NCBI RefSeq assembly: GCF_022701195.1
Contig: NZ_CP078089.1
Coordinates: 1,426,001 to 1,490,000, forward strand
Origin: Allobaculum mucilyticum
GTDB taxonomy: Bacteria; Bacillota_I; Bacilli_A; Erysipelotrichales; Erysipelotrichaceae
DNA: 64,000 nt
Direction of reading: 5' to 3'
Shown here: positions 28,701 through 36,326 of the stretch, one piece after another
Numbering within the stretch: position 1 is the first letter of the stretch
Layout of the letters: the number at the start of each line of letters is the position of its first letter
Program-made: the position numbers and the translations under genes
Notes under the pieces: generated by a model
Databases searched by the model: none
Told to the model about the DNA's origin: nothing
What the model saw: the letters and a program-made list of their open reading frames with translations, nothing else

Positions 28701-29632
28701 GCATGAGCGGTCAGGAACTGGGCGCACCGGATGAAACGATCCACAAACTGAACGAATCAATTTTCCACAAGTTCCCCTGGAAATCCTGGACCTCTGCTAT
28801 GAGCGATGACCAGTATGGCGCGATCAGCTTCCTGTTTGAGCACCCCGATGCGGACTGGGCTTCTCTGGAAGCTGCCTGCTTTGAACCGGGCAACTCATCC
28901 AACTGGAAAGAAGATTTCCTTGAGCTGACTCTGCTTGTTCACCAGATCCAGGAACTCAGTTCTGTAAGGGATCTTCGCCACTTTGCCAGTCAGATTCTGC
29001 GGGCACAGTCGCTCTGCCAGTCGCTTGAGCTCAAGCGCAACGTATCGCTTGAGAAACTGAAGCTGTCTTTGCAGATCTTTGCCGGGTGCGCGGATGAGGA
29101 TGATTTGCCCGAATATATTCTGGGGGATTCCGGAAAACTTCTGGATTTTCTGGAAAGCCATCCGGCATTCTCAATGGACGATGCGTATTTCCGCTATCTT
29201 CATTTCTTCCTCTCCTATCAGGCCATGGTAGCGGCACTCGATGTCGGCGACAACATCTTCTTTACCCAGCAGCTTGAACTGCTTGATCGTGAATGGGCAA
29301 AATGCGAGGACCGCTCGGATTCCACGCTTGTCTGCCGGAGCGGTCTGATCTTCCTCAAAGCCCGCTATGTGCTGCAGCGTCTGATTCCGATCCGCCAGCT
29401 GAGCCGCTCACAGGAGCAGCTCGAAGAATGCCTGGCTATTTTCAAGGACATTGACGGATTCCCGGCCAATTATGATCTGATCATTCTCGACATCATGCTG
29501 TATTTCATGAGCGAAGAGGTGACATCCAAAGGCCGCGTCTCCTCAAACCTGCGTGCATTTATCCGTAAATTCCGTGCGCAGCTTCACGATTTTCTGATCA
29601 AAGACCATGTCCGCTTTGAAGTCATCGATTAA
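25751..29632 (+). CDS. 1,293-residue cytoplasmic protein of unknown family, probably helical repeats
   Basis: I do not recognise this protein. It has no signal peptide and no membrane segment. The first 200 residues look mixed alpha/beta (for example GVVFLPLEETQI and NEMIICWDGEPFFQY). From about residue 200 to the end it is almost wholly helical and acidic, with Leu/Ala-rich amphipathic helices of about 20-30 residues, as in TPR or other solenoid proteins. No Walker, DDE, nuclease or methylase motif is visible. The reading frame is intact over 3.9 kb, and codon use looks like its neighbours. The ribosome site before ATG 25751 is weak. It stands alone, between an IS element and a thioredoxin gene, and ends in its own terminator. 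Confidence 0.8.
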   Translation: MTFTTTLKLQSAQPMDSPAHYRKLVDLVRQGKPDLIWTGEDLIEDLQAEPKHLHRALSADLSSTDLMEQSVSIHFSRQETSCLENGDGYPDEIMYCSPSGVVFLPLEETQIKENDALMAFLLVTVCANGMADHLSADFDNEMIICWDGEPFFQYRPCVTSAGIACPVEMVYAVRNQFAQQREELENFERQRATRAAALFDLYGMNPVSMHTGKESGRFYQMLCKDPEWLRAESQAHELSKEMWTAGFDVASLDVMNPLMLSGWMDGLIFALEHAMDDCEGFGKAFTQLLAGEMDAAKSTADQYLENDSFAPSNTVSMEWLYLRWLILQAKGGYTPAQFDVHGYHVLDEMNAGFDPSSLEGESLRMKMLHSVLRTLCSMGSSAYGSLLELILLPYINMWPDVQAESLDNLLMYFCGVFDIPDPDDPEYDILPEGMTSALMREISVHLVEKLEGVDDLSTIEPFLLYGALSGAFSFVPSSCYDSLVALTNRVFTDLLDENRLEHALSTTELSTLCALIDKLIRPDLIGIDTPRPVHHTIMIWLEEYAGRHGMYSPLLLRAFMVFYSILEMNTAPVDELVRWFIAVDEGVHQNPNVFESLGLKAEQSLLDQISLAGTVSWEHDPYIRFFNLLRMLAVCIDPEEFGEFDAAISDSLVTAANCDASSVAAPAYERMMAYLEDESGEASGLVPEVWEETRQREKVRVQLYTAKGLMAEAPSEAIELIVSIIEQLPELVSDSIEHLRFDTDCWISLGRLLFLCESGPLACHALEQAASGLAQARELYPDDPSFDALLTEELTLMTGVKRVMREPEASAVAAREQLQNLTDPLETPGAFAIFIDSNLSIFSASSAKKRVSLGKRMLQILHKVPSSYLQIPSIASQAARLIHMACLSARDLGDDETILSFSNQLLDLFKDTPESNGAMIRTDAIERKMTALMRLERYEQAFETSQEVMQDLFEGKGKKQDDNFFMKYMADDFVLLHMAMTIMGMSGQELGAPDETIHKLNESIFHKFPWKSWTSAMSDDQYGAISFLFEHPDADWASLEAACFEPGNSSNWKEDFLELTLLVHQIQELSSVRDLRHFASQILRAQSLCQSLELKRNVSLEKLKLSLQIFAGCADEDDLPEYILGDSGKLLDFLESHPAFSMDDAYFRYLHFFLSYQAMVAALDVGDNIFFTQQLELLDREWAKCEDRSDSTLVCRSGLIFLKARYVLQRLIPIRQLSRSQEQLEECLAIFKDIDGFPANYDLIILDIMLYFMSEEVTSKGRVSSNLRAFIRKFRAQLHDFLIKDHVRFEVID

Positions 29633-29666
29633 CGCACTGGATCTCTGCTTTTCAACAAACAATTTT

Positions 29667-29688
29667 CCCCGGCTGCCTGCAGCCGGGG
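29667..29688 (+). terminator. terminator of the 1,293-residue gene
   Basis: CCCCGGCTG, loop CCTG, CAGCCGGGG, followed by a T-rich stretch, 35 bp after the stop codon. Confidence 0.8.
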
Positions 29689-29865
29689 ATTTCTGTTTTC
29701 TATCTGTGTCTGTTTCTTCTGTTTCGTTGTATTTCGATCCTGCACTCTCTGCTTCGAGCAGAAAAAACTCCCGGATTTTCCGGAAGTTCATTTCAGTTCA
29801 GTTCAAATCGAATTTTGCCGTTATATACGGCTTTTTCAAATACGGGGGAAAACAGAGAAAACTTT

Positions 29866-30195
29866 TTAATTGCGGGAGAGCGATTCGTTTACAAAATCAA
29901 ATACGCCCTGCTCATCGCGTTCGCCGGCGCTTTCAGTAACGGCGGATCCGTTGTTAAAGAATACAAGTGTAGGAATCGATTCAACGCCATATTCATTGGC
30001 AATCTGTTCAAATGTATCGATTTCGGTCTGGGCAACATAGATGCCTTCTTCATTCAGTTTTGCGGAAGCAGCGTTCAGGACTGGGTAAAATGCTTTGCAG
30101 TGCGGGCACCAGCTTGCGTAAAACTCCATGAGCACTTTGGAATGTCCGTCGATTACAGACTGGAAGTCTTCATTGCTTGTGATCTGATGAATCAT
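29866..30195 (-). CDS. thioredoxin-like protein with a WCPHC active site
   Basis: Small cytoplasmic thiol-disulfide carrier of 109 residues. It has the thioredoxin fold pattern: MEFYASWCPHCKAFYPVL with both cysteines, a middle strand and helix, and SIPTLVFF with the cis-proline. The CPHC spacing pair is the DsbA-like dipeptide rather than the CGPC of classical thioredoxin, which usually makes the protein more oxidising. No signal peptide is present. It lies 270 bp downstream of the aldehyde dehydrogenase gene. It is one of three thioredoxins here; trxB at 58117-59037 could reduce them. Confidence 0.9.
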   Translation of the reverse strand: MIHQITSNEDFQSVIDGHSKVLMEFYASWCPHCKAFYPVLNAASAKLNEEGIYVAQTEIDTFEQIANEYGVESIPTLVFFNNGSAVTESAGERDEQGVFDFVNESLSRN

Positions 30196-30466
30196 TGGAA
30201 TGACCTTCTTTCTGTTTCAAGTATCCTACGAAAACAGGGATTTTCTGAACGAATTGACCGCCCAGGAAATCCCTGAAATAAGGCTGAAAAACAGAAAAGA
30301 ACTCTTCGGTATTTATTGGATAAAGCAGTATGTTTTTCCGGATGAAATCAATGTTTTCTGTTTGTTTTTCAATGGTTTTTACAATTTGTCTGAGTATCTG
30401 ACTCGACAGAATCGGCAGAATCTGGCTCTTTTTGGGATCAGTCATTCTGCCTTCTTTGTTCGAGGT

Positions 30467-31837
30467 CTAGCCAAGCAGTCTGCGGATGACTTTTGCCATC
30501 CATGGCCTGCGATCGTTATAGCGGAATGGCAGGTCGAGAATGCGGCAGTCCGGTTTTACGGCAATGCTTTTGATGTGGGTAAAGGTCTCAAAGCCCCAGC
30601 GGCCATGATACTGTCCCATACCGCTTGCTCCCATTCCTCCAAAAGGAACCCAGTCGCTGGCCAGCTGAATGATCGTGTCATTGATGCATCCGCCGCCAAA
30701 GGGCTGGATCTTTTTGACATATTCCTGATGCAGACGGTTTCTGGAAAACAGATAGAACGCCAGCGGAGTCGGACGGTCCTGGATCGTTTCCATCAGCGTG
30801 CGGAAATCGGAATATTTCAGTACCGGCAGAAGCGGTCCGAAGATTTCATCCTGCATGATCGGATCATCCCAGGACACATCGCCAAGGACAGTCGGTTCGA
30901 TCTGCAGCGTCGGCCCGGAAGCACGTCCGCCAAAGATGACCTTGTCCGGATTGACCAGTCCTAACAGCCGTTCATAATGCGCCGGGGTAATGATCTTGCC
31001 GATTTCTTCGGGATCGGGATACTGTCTGCGGATCTCATGACCAAGTGCAGCCATGAAATCGTCATAGACCGATTCATGTACGACACAGTAATCCGGTGCA
31101 ACACAGGTCTGTCCGGCATTGAGGAACTTGCCAAATACAATCCGTCTGGCAGCCATTGCCAGATTGGCACTTTCATCGACAACCACCGGTGATTTTCCGC
31201 CAAGTTCAAGCGTGATCGGCGTCAGATTTTTCGCCGCTGCTTCCATGACAATCGTTCCGAGCTTTTTGCCGCCGGTAAAGAAAATGGAATCAAACTTCTG
31301 CTCGAGAAGTTCTTCAATTTCTTCATGTCCTTCTGTATAGACAGAGACATACTCCGGATCAAACACCGTTTCGATGATTTCCCTGATGACTTTGGATGTC
31401 GCAACAGCTGCATGTCCGGTTTTCAGGACAACGGTATTGCCGGCTGCCAGTGCTTCAACAAGCGGAACCATCGCCAGATAGAACGGATAGTTCCAGGGTG
31501 CCATGATCAGAACGGTTCCATACGGAATCCGCACGGTTTCATAGAGTGCGGGAAACTGGCTGAGGGGAACGGGATGCTGGTGAATGCCGGCATAGACTTT
31601 CATATGACGCATCTGATGATTAATCGCCTCAAGAACCAGACCGATTTCACTCATGTACGCTTCATCGGCGCCTTTGCCTAAATCTTCATATAATGCCGCT
31701 TCAATATCTTTGGTGCGGTTGATGATTTCGCCTTTGAGCAGCCTCAGCTGGCTTTTTCGAAACGCGAGATCGAGCGTCTTGCCGCTGCGAAACAGTCTGT
31801 TCTGCGCCTGAACGCATTCTGGAATCGAACTGGTCAT
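30467..31837 (-). CDS. aldehyde dehydrogenase, class 3 type
   Basis: NAD(P)-dependent oxidation of aldehydes to acids, 456 residues from the ATG at 31837, which has AAGGAG at the right distance; a longer frame to 31879 has no ribosome site. Conserved parts are APWNYPFYLAMVPL (substrate/cofactor region), FFTGGKKLGTIVMEAA, TLELGGKSP with the general-base Glu, and GKFLNAGQTCVAPDY with the catalytic Cys. PFGGMGASGMGQYHG closes the enzyme. The short length and lack of an N-terminal extension fit ALDH class 3, which acts on medium-chain and aromatic aldehydes. It appears to be a single gene; the next gene is a thioredoxin. Confidence 0.93.
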   Translation of the reverse strand: MTSSIPECVQAQNRLFRSGKTLDLAFRKSQLRLLKGEIINRTKDIEAALYEDLGKGADEAYMSEIGLVLEAINHQMRHMKVYAGIHQHPVPLSQFPALYETVRIPYGTVLIMAPWNYPFYLAMVPLVEALAAGNTVVLKTGHAAVATSKVIREIIETVFDPEYVSVYTEGHEEIEELLEQKFDSIFFTGGKKLGTIVMEAAAKNLTPITLELGGKSPVVVDESANLAMAARRIVFGKFLNAGQTCVAPDYCVVHESVYDDFMAALGHEIRRQYPDPEEIGKIITPAHYERLLGLVNPDKVIFGGRASGPTLQIEPTVLGDVSWDDPIMQDEIFGPLLPVLKYSDFRTLMETIQDRPTPLAFYLFSRNRLHQEYVKKIQPFGGGCINDTIIQLASDWVPFGGMGASGMGQYHGRWGFETFTHIKSIAVKPDCRILDLPFRYNDRRPWMAKVIRRLLG

Positions 31838-32042
31838 GCACTTCTCCTTATCCAGCAGAGCTCTTCTGTACTCTGCCATCTACTTATCTTTCTGCTTTCT
31901 GACTTCTTTTTGAATCTGTGTACTTTATTCTTCTGTGTTTCTGTTCTTTCTGCTCTCTGTTCTTTGACTCGAAAAAAACAGATCCTGCTTTAATGATAGT
32001 CCTGTCTGCATTCCCGGAAAGGCTCAGTTCCAGAAAATGATT

Positions 32043-32393
32043 TCATGCCGGATCGGAGGCAGTCTGCAGGCGGCTTAATGCGGTATCGATCAGCCGGCAG
32101 AGTGTCTCTTCATCCCGGTATCCGGAAATCTGGAAGACTTTCTTCTGCTGGAAGAAGAAAATCAGCGTTGGCAGCGATTCAGTATCATACCGGTCTGCAA
32201 GTTCTGGCAATGCATCAATGTCGACAGAGACAAACTGAATCTTTCCCTCATAGTGTTCAGAAACCTGTTCGAGTACCGGTTTAATCATCTGACACGGTCC
32301 GCACCAGGAACCAAAGAAATCTGCCAGAACCATTGGATGGTCCTTAAGCACTTCATCAAACTGGCTGGCCTGAGAGAGTTCAAAAACAGCCAT
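32043..32393 (-). CDS. thioredoxin with a WCGPC active site
   Basis: Cytoplasmic disulfide reductase of 116 residues from the ATG at 32393, preceded by GGAGG; upstream in-frame Met codons lack this. ADFFGSWCGPCQMIKPVLEQV holds the redox pair and ESLPTLIFFFQQ the cis-proline. Sequence FSRYDTESLPT and a Val/Asp strand (QFVSVDIDALPELADRY) are standard. The terminator of the upstream permease gene separates it from that gene, so it probably has its own promoter. Confidence 0.92.
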   Translation of the reverse strand: MAVFELSQASQFDEVLKDHPMVLADFFGSWCGPCQMIKPVLEQVSEHYEGKIQFVSVDIDALPELADRYDTESLPTLIFFFQQKKVFQISGYRDEETLCRLIDTALSRLQTASDPA

Positions 32394-32428
32394 GGCGATC
32401 ACCTCCATTTTCTTCAGTCTAAAGCGCA

Positions 32429-32465
32429 AAGAAGCTGCGGGCAGATTCGATGCCCGCAGCTTCTT
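32429..32465 (-). terminator. terminator of the AI-2E family gene
   Basis: AAGAAGCTGCGGGCA and TGCCCGCAGCTTCTT form a 15-bp perfect stem with a seven-base loop between two leftward genes. Confidence 0.8.
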
Positions 32466-32579
32466 TTATGTACTGGTATCTGCCGGCTGTCTGCCGGTGA
32501 TTTATTCGATGATATTTAATTCGACAGAACGGCTCAGTCGGTATCGCGTTTTGCGATTCATCCATTTTGATCTGAGAAT

Positions 32580-34109
32580 TTATTTCTTTTCTGCCGGATT
32601 GTTGGCAGCAGGTACGTCCTTTTCGATCGGATCCGGATGGTCATCACCAGAATTTCCTGAAGAGACACTGCTCTTTGCTCCACTGTATCGAAGGGCAACC
32701 GTTCCTGCGGACGCGTTTCCATCGACTTTGCATGCCGGGCGGTCATCTTCTTCAATCAGAAGCAGATCATCAAGACGGGTGCGCAGTTCATCGTCCGCCT
32801 GAATCATGGCTTCGATTTCTTCGCTTTCCAGCTCTCTTCCGCCCTGCGCACTGCTTTCGCCGGTACGTTCCATAGATGCACGAAGCTGTTCCATTTCGGA
32901 GCGGACGTTATGAACGAAGCCTTTGCTTTTGGCGGAGCTTTCGTTTTCATTTTTCTGATTCTGCTTCCGTTCGTTTTCCTGTTCACGGCGCCGTTTGACT
33001 TCCGCAAGATCGATTTTAAGAATCTTGTACACCGAAGCCATCAGAGGTACGCCAAGAATCATGCCCATTACGCCAAAGAGCGTACCGCCGATGACGATCG
33101 TCATCATGACATAGATGCCTGGAAGGCCGACTTTGTTTCCGATAACTCTTGGGAAGAAAACGTTGGATTCGATCTGCTGAATGACGCAGAGGAAAACCAG
33201 GAAGATCAGGCACTTGGTCGGAGAAATGGTAAAGATGATGAATGCACCGATGCCGCCGCCGATAAAGGCACCGACCATCGGGATCATGTTAATTACGCCG
33301 ACCAGAATGCCGATCATCGTCGCATACGGCAGCTGAAGAATCCACATGCCGATAATGCACATCGTCGAAAGAATCAGCGCTTCTATACACTCGCCGGCGA
33401 TGAAGGATTTAAAGGACTGGTTGAGGATGCGAAGGTCGCGGGTGATGTGGCTTCTCTGCCGCTGACCGACATAGAGATCGAGCCAGGTATAGTAGCCCTG
33501 TACAAACCGTTCTTTTTCAGCAAGGACATACGCCGCAAAGACGATCACAACAAACGAGTTGACGAAGAAGCCGACAAACGAAGTCATCAGGTTCATGGTG
33601 TTGTCCATGATGTTGCTTGTACCGGTTCCCTTGGTCAGAAAGCTGAGAATCATCTGGAACATCTGTTCCCAGTCAATGTGGTTCGAGGCAAATTTCTCGG
33701 CAACGGACGGATAATTTTTAAACAGCCGCTGGAGAAGCCCGTCGACTTCATTCAAGTAGGTCGGCGCTTCGCTTGTCAGCATTTTAATCGCACTGACCAG
33801 GTTCGGGATAATGATCGACAGGATCAGAATGATCAAAGCAAACATGATCACAAAAGAAGTCAGGATCGCGAGTGTTCTTGCATGCTTGCGCACGTAATCT
33901 TTATCGGATTTGAGATACTTCTTTTCCGCCGGCTCCATGATCAGGTTCAGGATGAAGGCCAGAGCCGCACCGCCGACCAGAGAAGAGACGGAGCGCACCA
34001 GCATGTTCACGCCGGAAACAACATAGGAAAAATTGGTAATAAACAGAATGACACACACGATGATGATGCCCATCATCCATAGCGTTCTGTATTTCTTAAA
34101 CAGCTTCAT
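32580..34109 (-). CDS. AI-2E family membrane protein with a long charged C-terminal tail
   Basis: Integral membrane protein of 509 residues. About eight helices are visible in residues 10-370, with the family pattern LILSTMCIIGMWILQLPYA, a GVINMIPMVGAFIGGGIGA region and FPRVIGNKVGLPGI near the end of the membrane part. Members export small molecules or exchange ions; substrates are mostly unknown, and the AI-2 name should not be taken literally. From about residue 375 the tail is cytoplasmic, rich in Glu/Lys/Gln and acidic, over 120 residues longer than many relatives. Single gene, start at 34109 behind AAAGGGG. Confidence 0.88.
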   Translation of the reverse strand: MKLFKKYRTLWMMGIIIVCVILFITNFSYVVSGVNMLVRSVSSLVGGAALAFILNLIMEPAEKKYLKSDKDYVRKHARTLAILTSFVIMFALIILILSIIIPNLVSAIKMLTSEAPTYLNEVDGLLQRLFKNYPSVAEKFASNHIDWEQMFQMILSFLTKGTGTSNIMDNTMNLMTSFVGFFVNSFVVIVFAAYVLAEKERFVQGYYTWLDLYVGQRQRSHITRDLRILNQSFKSFIAGECIEALILSTMCIIGMWILQLPYATMIGILVGVINMIPMVGAFIGGGIGAFIIFTISPTKCLIFLVFLCVIQQIESNVFFPRVIGNKVGLPGIYVMMTIVIGGTLFGVMGMILGVPLMASVYKILKIDLAEVKRRREQENERKQNQKNENESSAKSKGFVHNVRSEMEQLRASMERTGESSAQGGRELESEEIEAMIQADDELRTRLDDLLLIEEDDRPACKVDGNASAGTVALRYSGAKSSVSSGNSGDDHPDPIEKDVPAANNPAEKK

Positions 34110-34572
34110 GCTCTTCCCCTTTCAGAGTCCAGATCATCTGACAAAGCGCAGTTTTCTGCCAGATGAAAGGCAATTCTGGCTGGCCGTGCAGACAGTCTGC
34201 CTGTACGAAGATCCGATCCTGCAGCAGACTTTCATCCTGCAGGATCAGCTGTATTCGTATTTCGAATTCTGTGTTTCTGATTCTGTACTTTTATATTCTT
34301 TGTTTTTCTGGCTGACACCAGGTCTGCTTTTTTAAGCGGATGGCGAACAGTCGAATCGCATTTATTTCTGTCTCTGATCTTACCGGGACTGGATAAATCA
34401 GAATATAAACCCATTCATTCTGCAATGAACAGGCTTTCATATTGAATATCTTCTGGCACATTGACTTGAATACAGAACCGGACTGGATTGCAGGCTGGTG
34501 ATCAGGCATTCTGGTTCCATGCGCTTTTTTTCAGCCTGTCTTTTCGGTCTGTATGTTTCGTTAAGATCCTGG
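34110..34572. other. 463-bp intergenic region, nothing recognised
   Basis: T-rich spacer between two leftward genes. Short frames on both strands lack ribosome sites and recognisable sequence. A CTGCAG/CTGCAGGATCAG stretch near 34211-34250 is mildly repetitive. Confidence 0.4.
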
Positions 34573-34743
34573 CTAGACGGACATGGCCTGGCGCAGAAAA
34601 ATGATGCCTGCGACCAGAAGAACGGTACCGATTGCCAGCAGCCACAGGCTGCCCTGAAACATGGCTGCCATTGAGAGGGCGCAGCCGCCAAACAGAAGGA
34701 TAAAGCTGATCCAGAAATTGGCTTTTTGACTGAGGTTTTTCAT
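34573..34743 (-). CDS. 56-residue two-helix membrane protein
   Basis: Reading starts at ATG 34743, seven bases after AAAGGA, and ends at TAG 34573. The protein begins MKNLSQKANFWISF, has two membrane helices (about 11-29 and 33-50, joined by FQGS) and ends RQAMSV. Composition, ribosome site and helix pattern support a real gene even though it is very short. No family recognised. It lies leftward, divergent from the lysozyme-like gene at 34994. Confidence 0.6.
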   Translation of the reverse strand: MKNLSQKANFWISFILLFGGCALSMAAMFQGSLWLLAIGTVLLVAGIIFLRQAMSV

Positions 34744-34993
34744 CGTCCAATCCTTTCCATTTCGATCATCATATCATTCACGCCGCCCTTTCCCTGCCCA
34801 TGTTGCCGGGATTTAGCCGGAACTGCAGGATTTCTGTCGGGATGACTTTGATTCCGGATTGGATGGGTATATAACACTTCCAGAAAAGTGCAGAGATTTT
34901 TCTTCTCTATTGTCTTTCCCTTATTCCGAAGAAATTTCTCTTACATTTTTCCTTCATAGTTACCCTGAATACTGAAAAAAGGAGGGTATGTCC

Positions 34994-35599
34994 ATGGCGA
35001 ATCCGCCGCACACAAAACGCAGACGATCCGCCCGCAAAAAGGACCGTCCTTCTGCTCTGCTCTTATGCGGACTGCTCATTTTCTCGATCTGCTGTTCCGT
35101 ATTTGTGCTTGTCCGTCCGAAAAAGACGGAAAAATCAAAAGATGAAATCATTGCCCTGGTCGAGTATTATGCCGCCCAGGAAAACATTTCCGATCATATC
35201 AATGAACTGAAGGCCATCGTTTCGGTGGAGTCGAACTGGGAAAGCGTCGATGTCTTCCAGTCGAGTGAATCGCTCGGCCTTCCGCCTAATTCCCTGTCCA
35301 CCGTCGAATCCGTCCGGCAGGGGGTCAGCTATTACGCCTCACTGCTTGAGCGGGCTGAGGAACTCGGCGTCGATCAGGATGCCGTCTTTCAGGCCTATAA
35401 CTACGGCAGCGGCTATCTCGACTATGTCGCCGCTCATGGCAAAAAGCATACCCGCGAACTGGCGGAAGCTTTCTCAAAGGAGTATTCCAACGGCGTCATC
35501 GTCGCGTATCCAAATCCCGTTGCCATATCCGCAAACGGAGGATGGCGCTATCAGTACGGAAACATGTTCTATGTCGATCTGATTCATCAGATTCTCTAA
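34994..35599 (+). CDS. membrane-anchored lysozyme-like (muramidase/transglycosylase) protein
   Basis: Cell-wall hydrolase-type protein of 201 residues. I choose ATG 34994 over 34988 because GGAGG lies eight bases before it and only two before the other. A basic N-terminus and one membrane helix (about 24-42) are followed by the lysozyme-like domain of the CwlT/PF13702 type. IVSVESNWESVDVFQSSESL contains the catalytic Glu, and LGLPPNSLSTVESVRQGVSYY, AYNYGSGYLDYVA and the ELAEAFSKEY helix follow the family order. It lacks the NlpC/P60 partner domain found in CwlT. It may make openings in the wall for surface structures; that is inference. Its own terminator follows. Confidence 0.88.
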   Translation: MANPPHTKRRRSARKKDRPSALLLCGLLIFSICCSVFVLVRPKKTEKSKDEIIALVEYYAAQENISDHINELKAIVSVESNWESVDVFQSSESLGLPPNSLSTVESVRQGVSYYASLLERAEELGVDQDAVFQAYNYGSGYLDYVAAHGKKHTRELAEAFSKEYSNGVIVAYPNPVAISANGGWRYQYGNMFYVDLIHQIL

Positions 35600-35614
35600 G
35601 TCAGTCGATCAAAG

Positions 35615-35638
35615 AACCCGGTCTTTGCGGACCGGGTT
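35615..35638 (+). terminator. terminator of the lysozyme-like gene
   Basis: AACCCGGTC and GACCGGGTT form a nine-base stem with a six-base loop, then TTCTTG. Confidence 0.8.
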
Positions 35639-35755
35639 TTCTTGTGGTCTTCTTCTCTTATGTTCAGCTTTACAAAAATAAAAACGGGGGAAATCATCCC
35701 TCGTTTTTTTGTCCGTCCCCAGCAGAACGGATCAGAATCTGCTTTCTGGTGTGTA

Positions 35756-36079
35756 CTACTTCGCCTGAGCGGCTTCGATGAATTTCATCAGGCCGTTTTC
35801 ATCCATGTAGCCAGCTGTGGCCAGTACAGGCTTGCCTTCTTTGAAGAAAACAAGTGTAGGTACAGACTGAACCTTGAATGCGCCTGCGATTTCCGGGTTC
35901 TTGTCGATATCGCACTGAGCGACGACAACTTTGCCCTCGAGCTTGTCAGAAACAGTTTCGAGTACGGGGTGCAGCATTTTGCATGGACCGCACCATGTTG
36001 CGAAGAAGTCAACGAGAACTTCCGGATGTTTGCCTACGATTTCCTTGTAAGTATCGACAGAATCAATATGACGAATCAT
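35756..36079 (-). CDS. trxA: thioredoxin
   Basis: Classical cytoplasmic thioredoxin of 107 residues. ATG 36079 follows GGAGGT by eight bases; a TTG six bases earlier is unlikely. LVDFFATWCGPCKMLHPVL holds the CGPC redox pair, VVVAQCDIDKNPEIAGAF the central strand, and SVPTLVFFKEGKP the cis-proline. Of the three thioredoxins in the window this is closest to the housekeeping type. It would be reduced by the thioredoxin reductase encoded at 58117-59037. Confidence 0.94.
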   Translation of the reverse strand: MIRHIDSVDTYKEIVGKHPEVLVDFFATWCGPCKMLHPVLETVSDKLEGKVVVAQCDIDKNPEIAGAFKVQSVPTLVFFKEGKPVLATAGYMDENGLMKFIEAAQAK

Positions 36080-36326
36080 GTTCAATTACCTCCGGTGTCA
36101 TTAAGACATTAGTTGCAGAACAGGGGATTCCCTGTCTGTTTCTATTATACGATCAGTCCGTTTTTCAGCCCGTTTTATGGCCCGCACACTCAAAGGAAGT
36201 ATGAAAGACTGTTCACTGCAGAAAGAAAAAGCAGACAGAAGTCACAATGGGCTTCTGTCTGCATAATTTGAAAGATTATTGTACGAGTCAAAATGACGGA
36301 AACGGAAACAGATCCAGGATCCCGGA

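Noticed and set aside
30170-30445. 91-residue frame between aldehyde dehydrogenase and thioredoxin
   Set aside because: Overlaps the thioredoxin start, composition unlike a folded protein, no ribosome site.
32910-34082. 390-residue open frame on the plus strand
   Set aside because: His/Asp/Arg-rich antisense shadow of the AI-2E family gene with no protein-like features.
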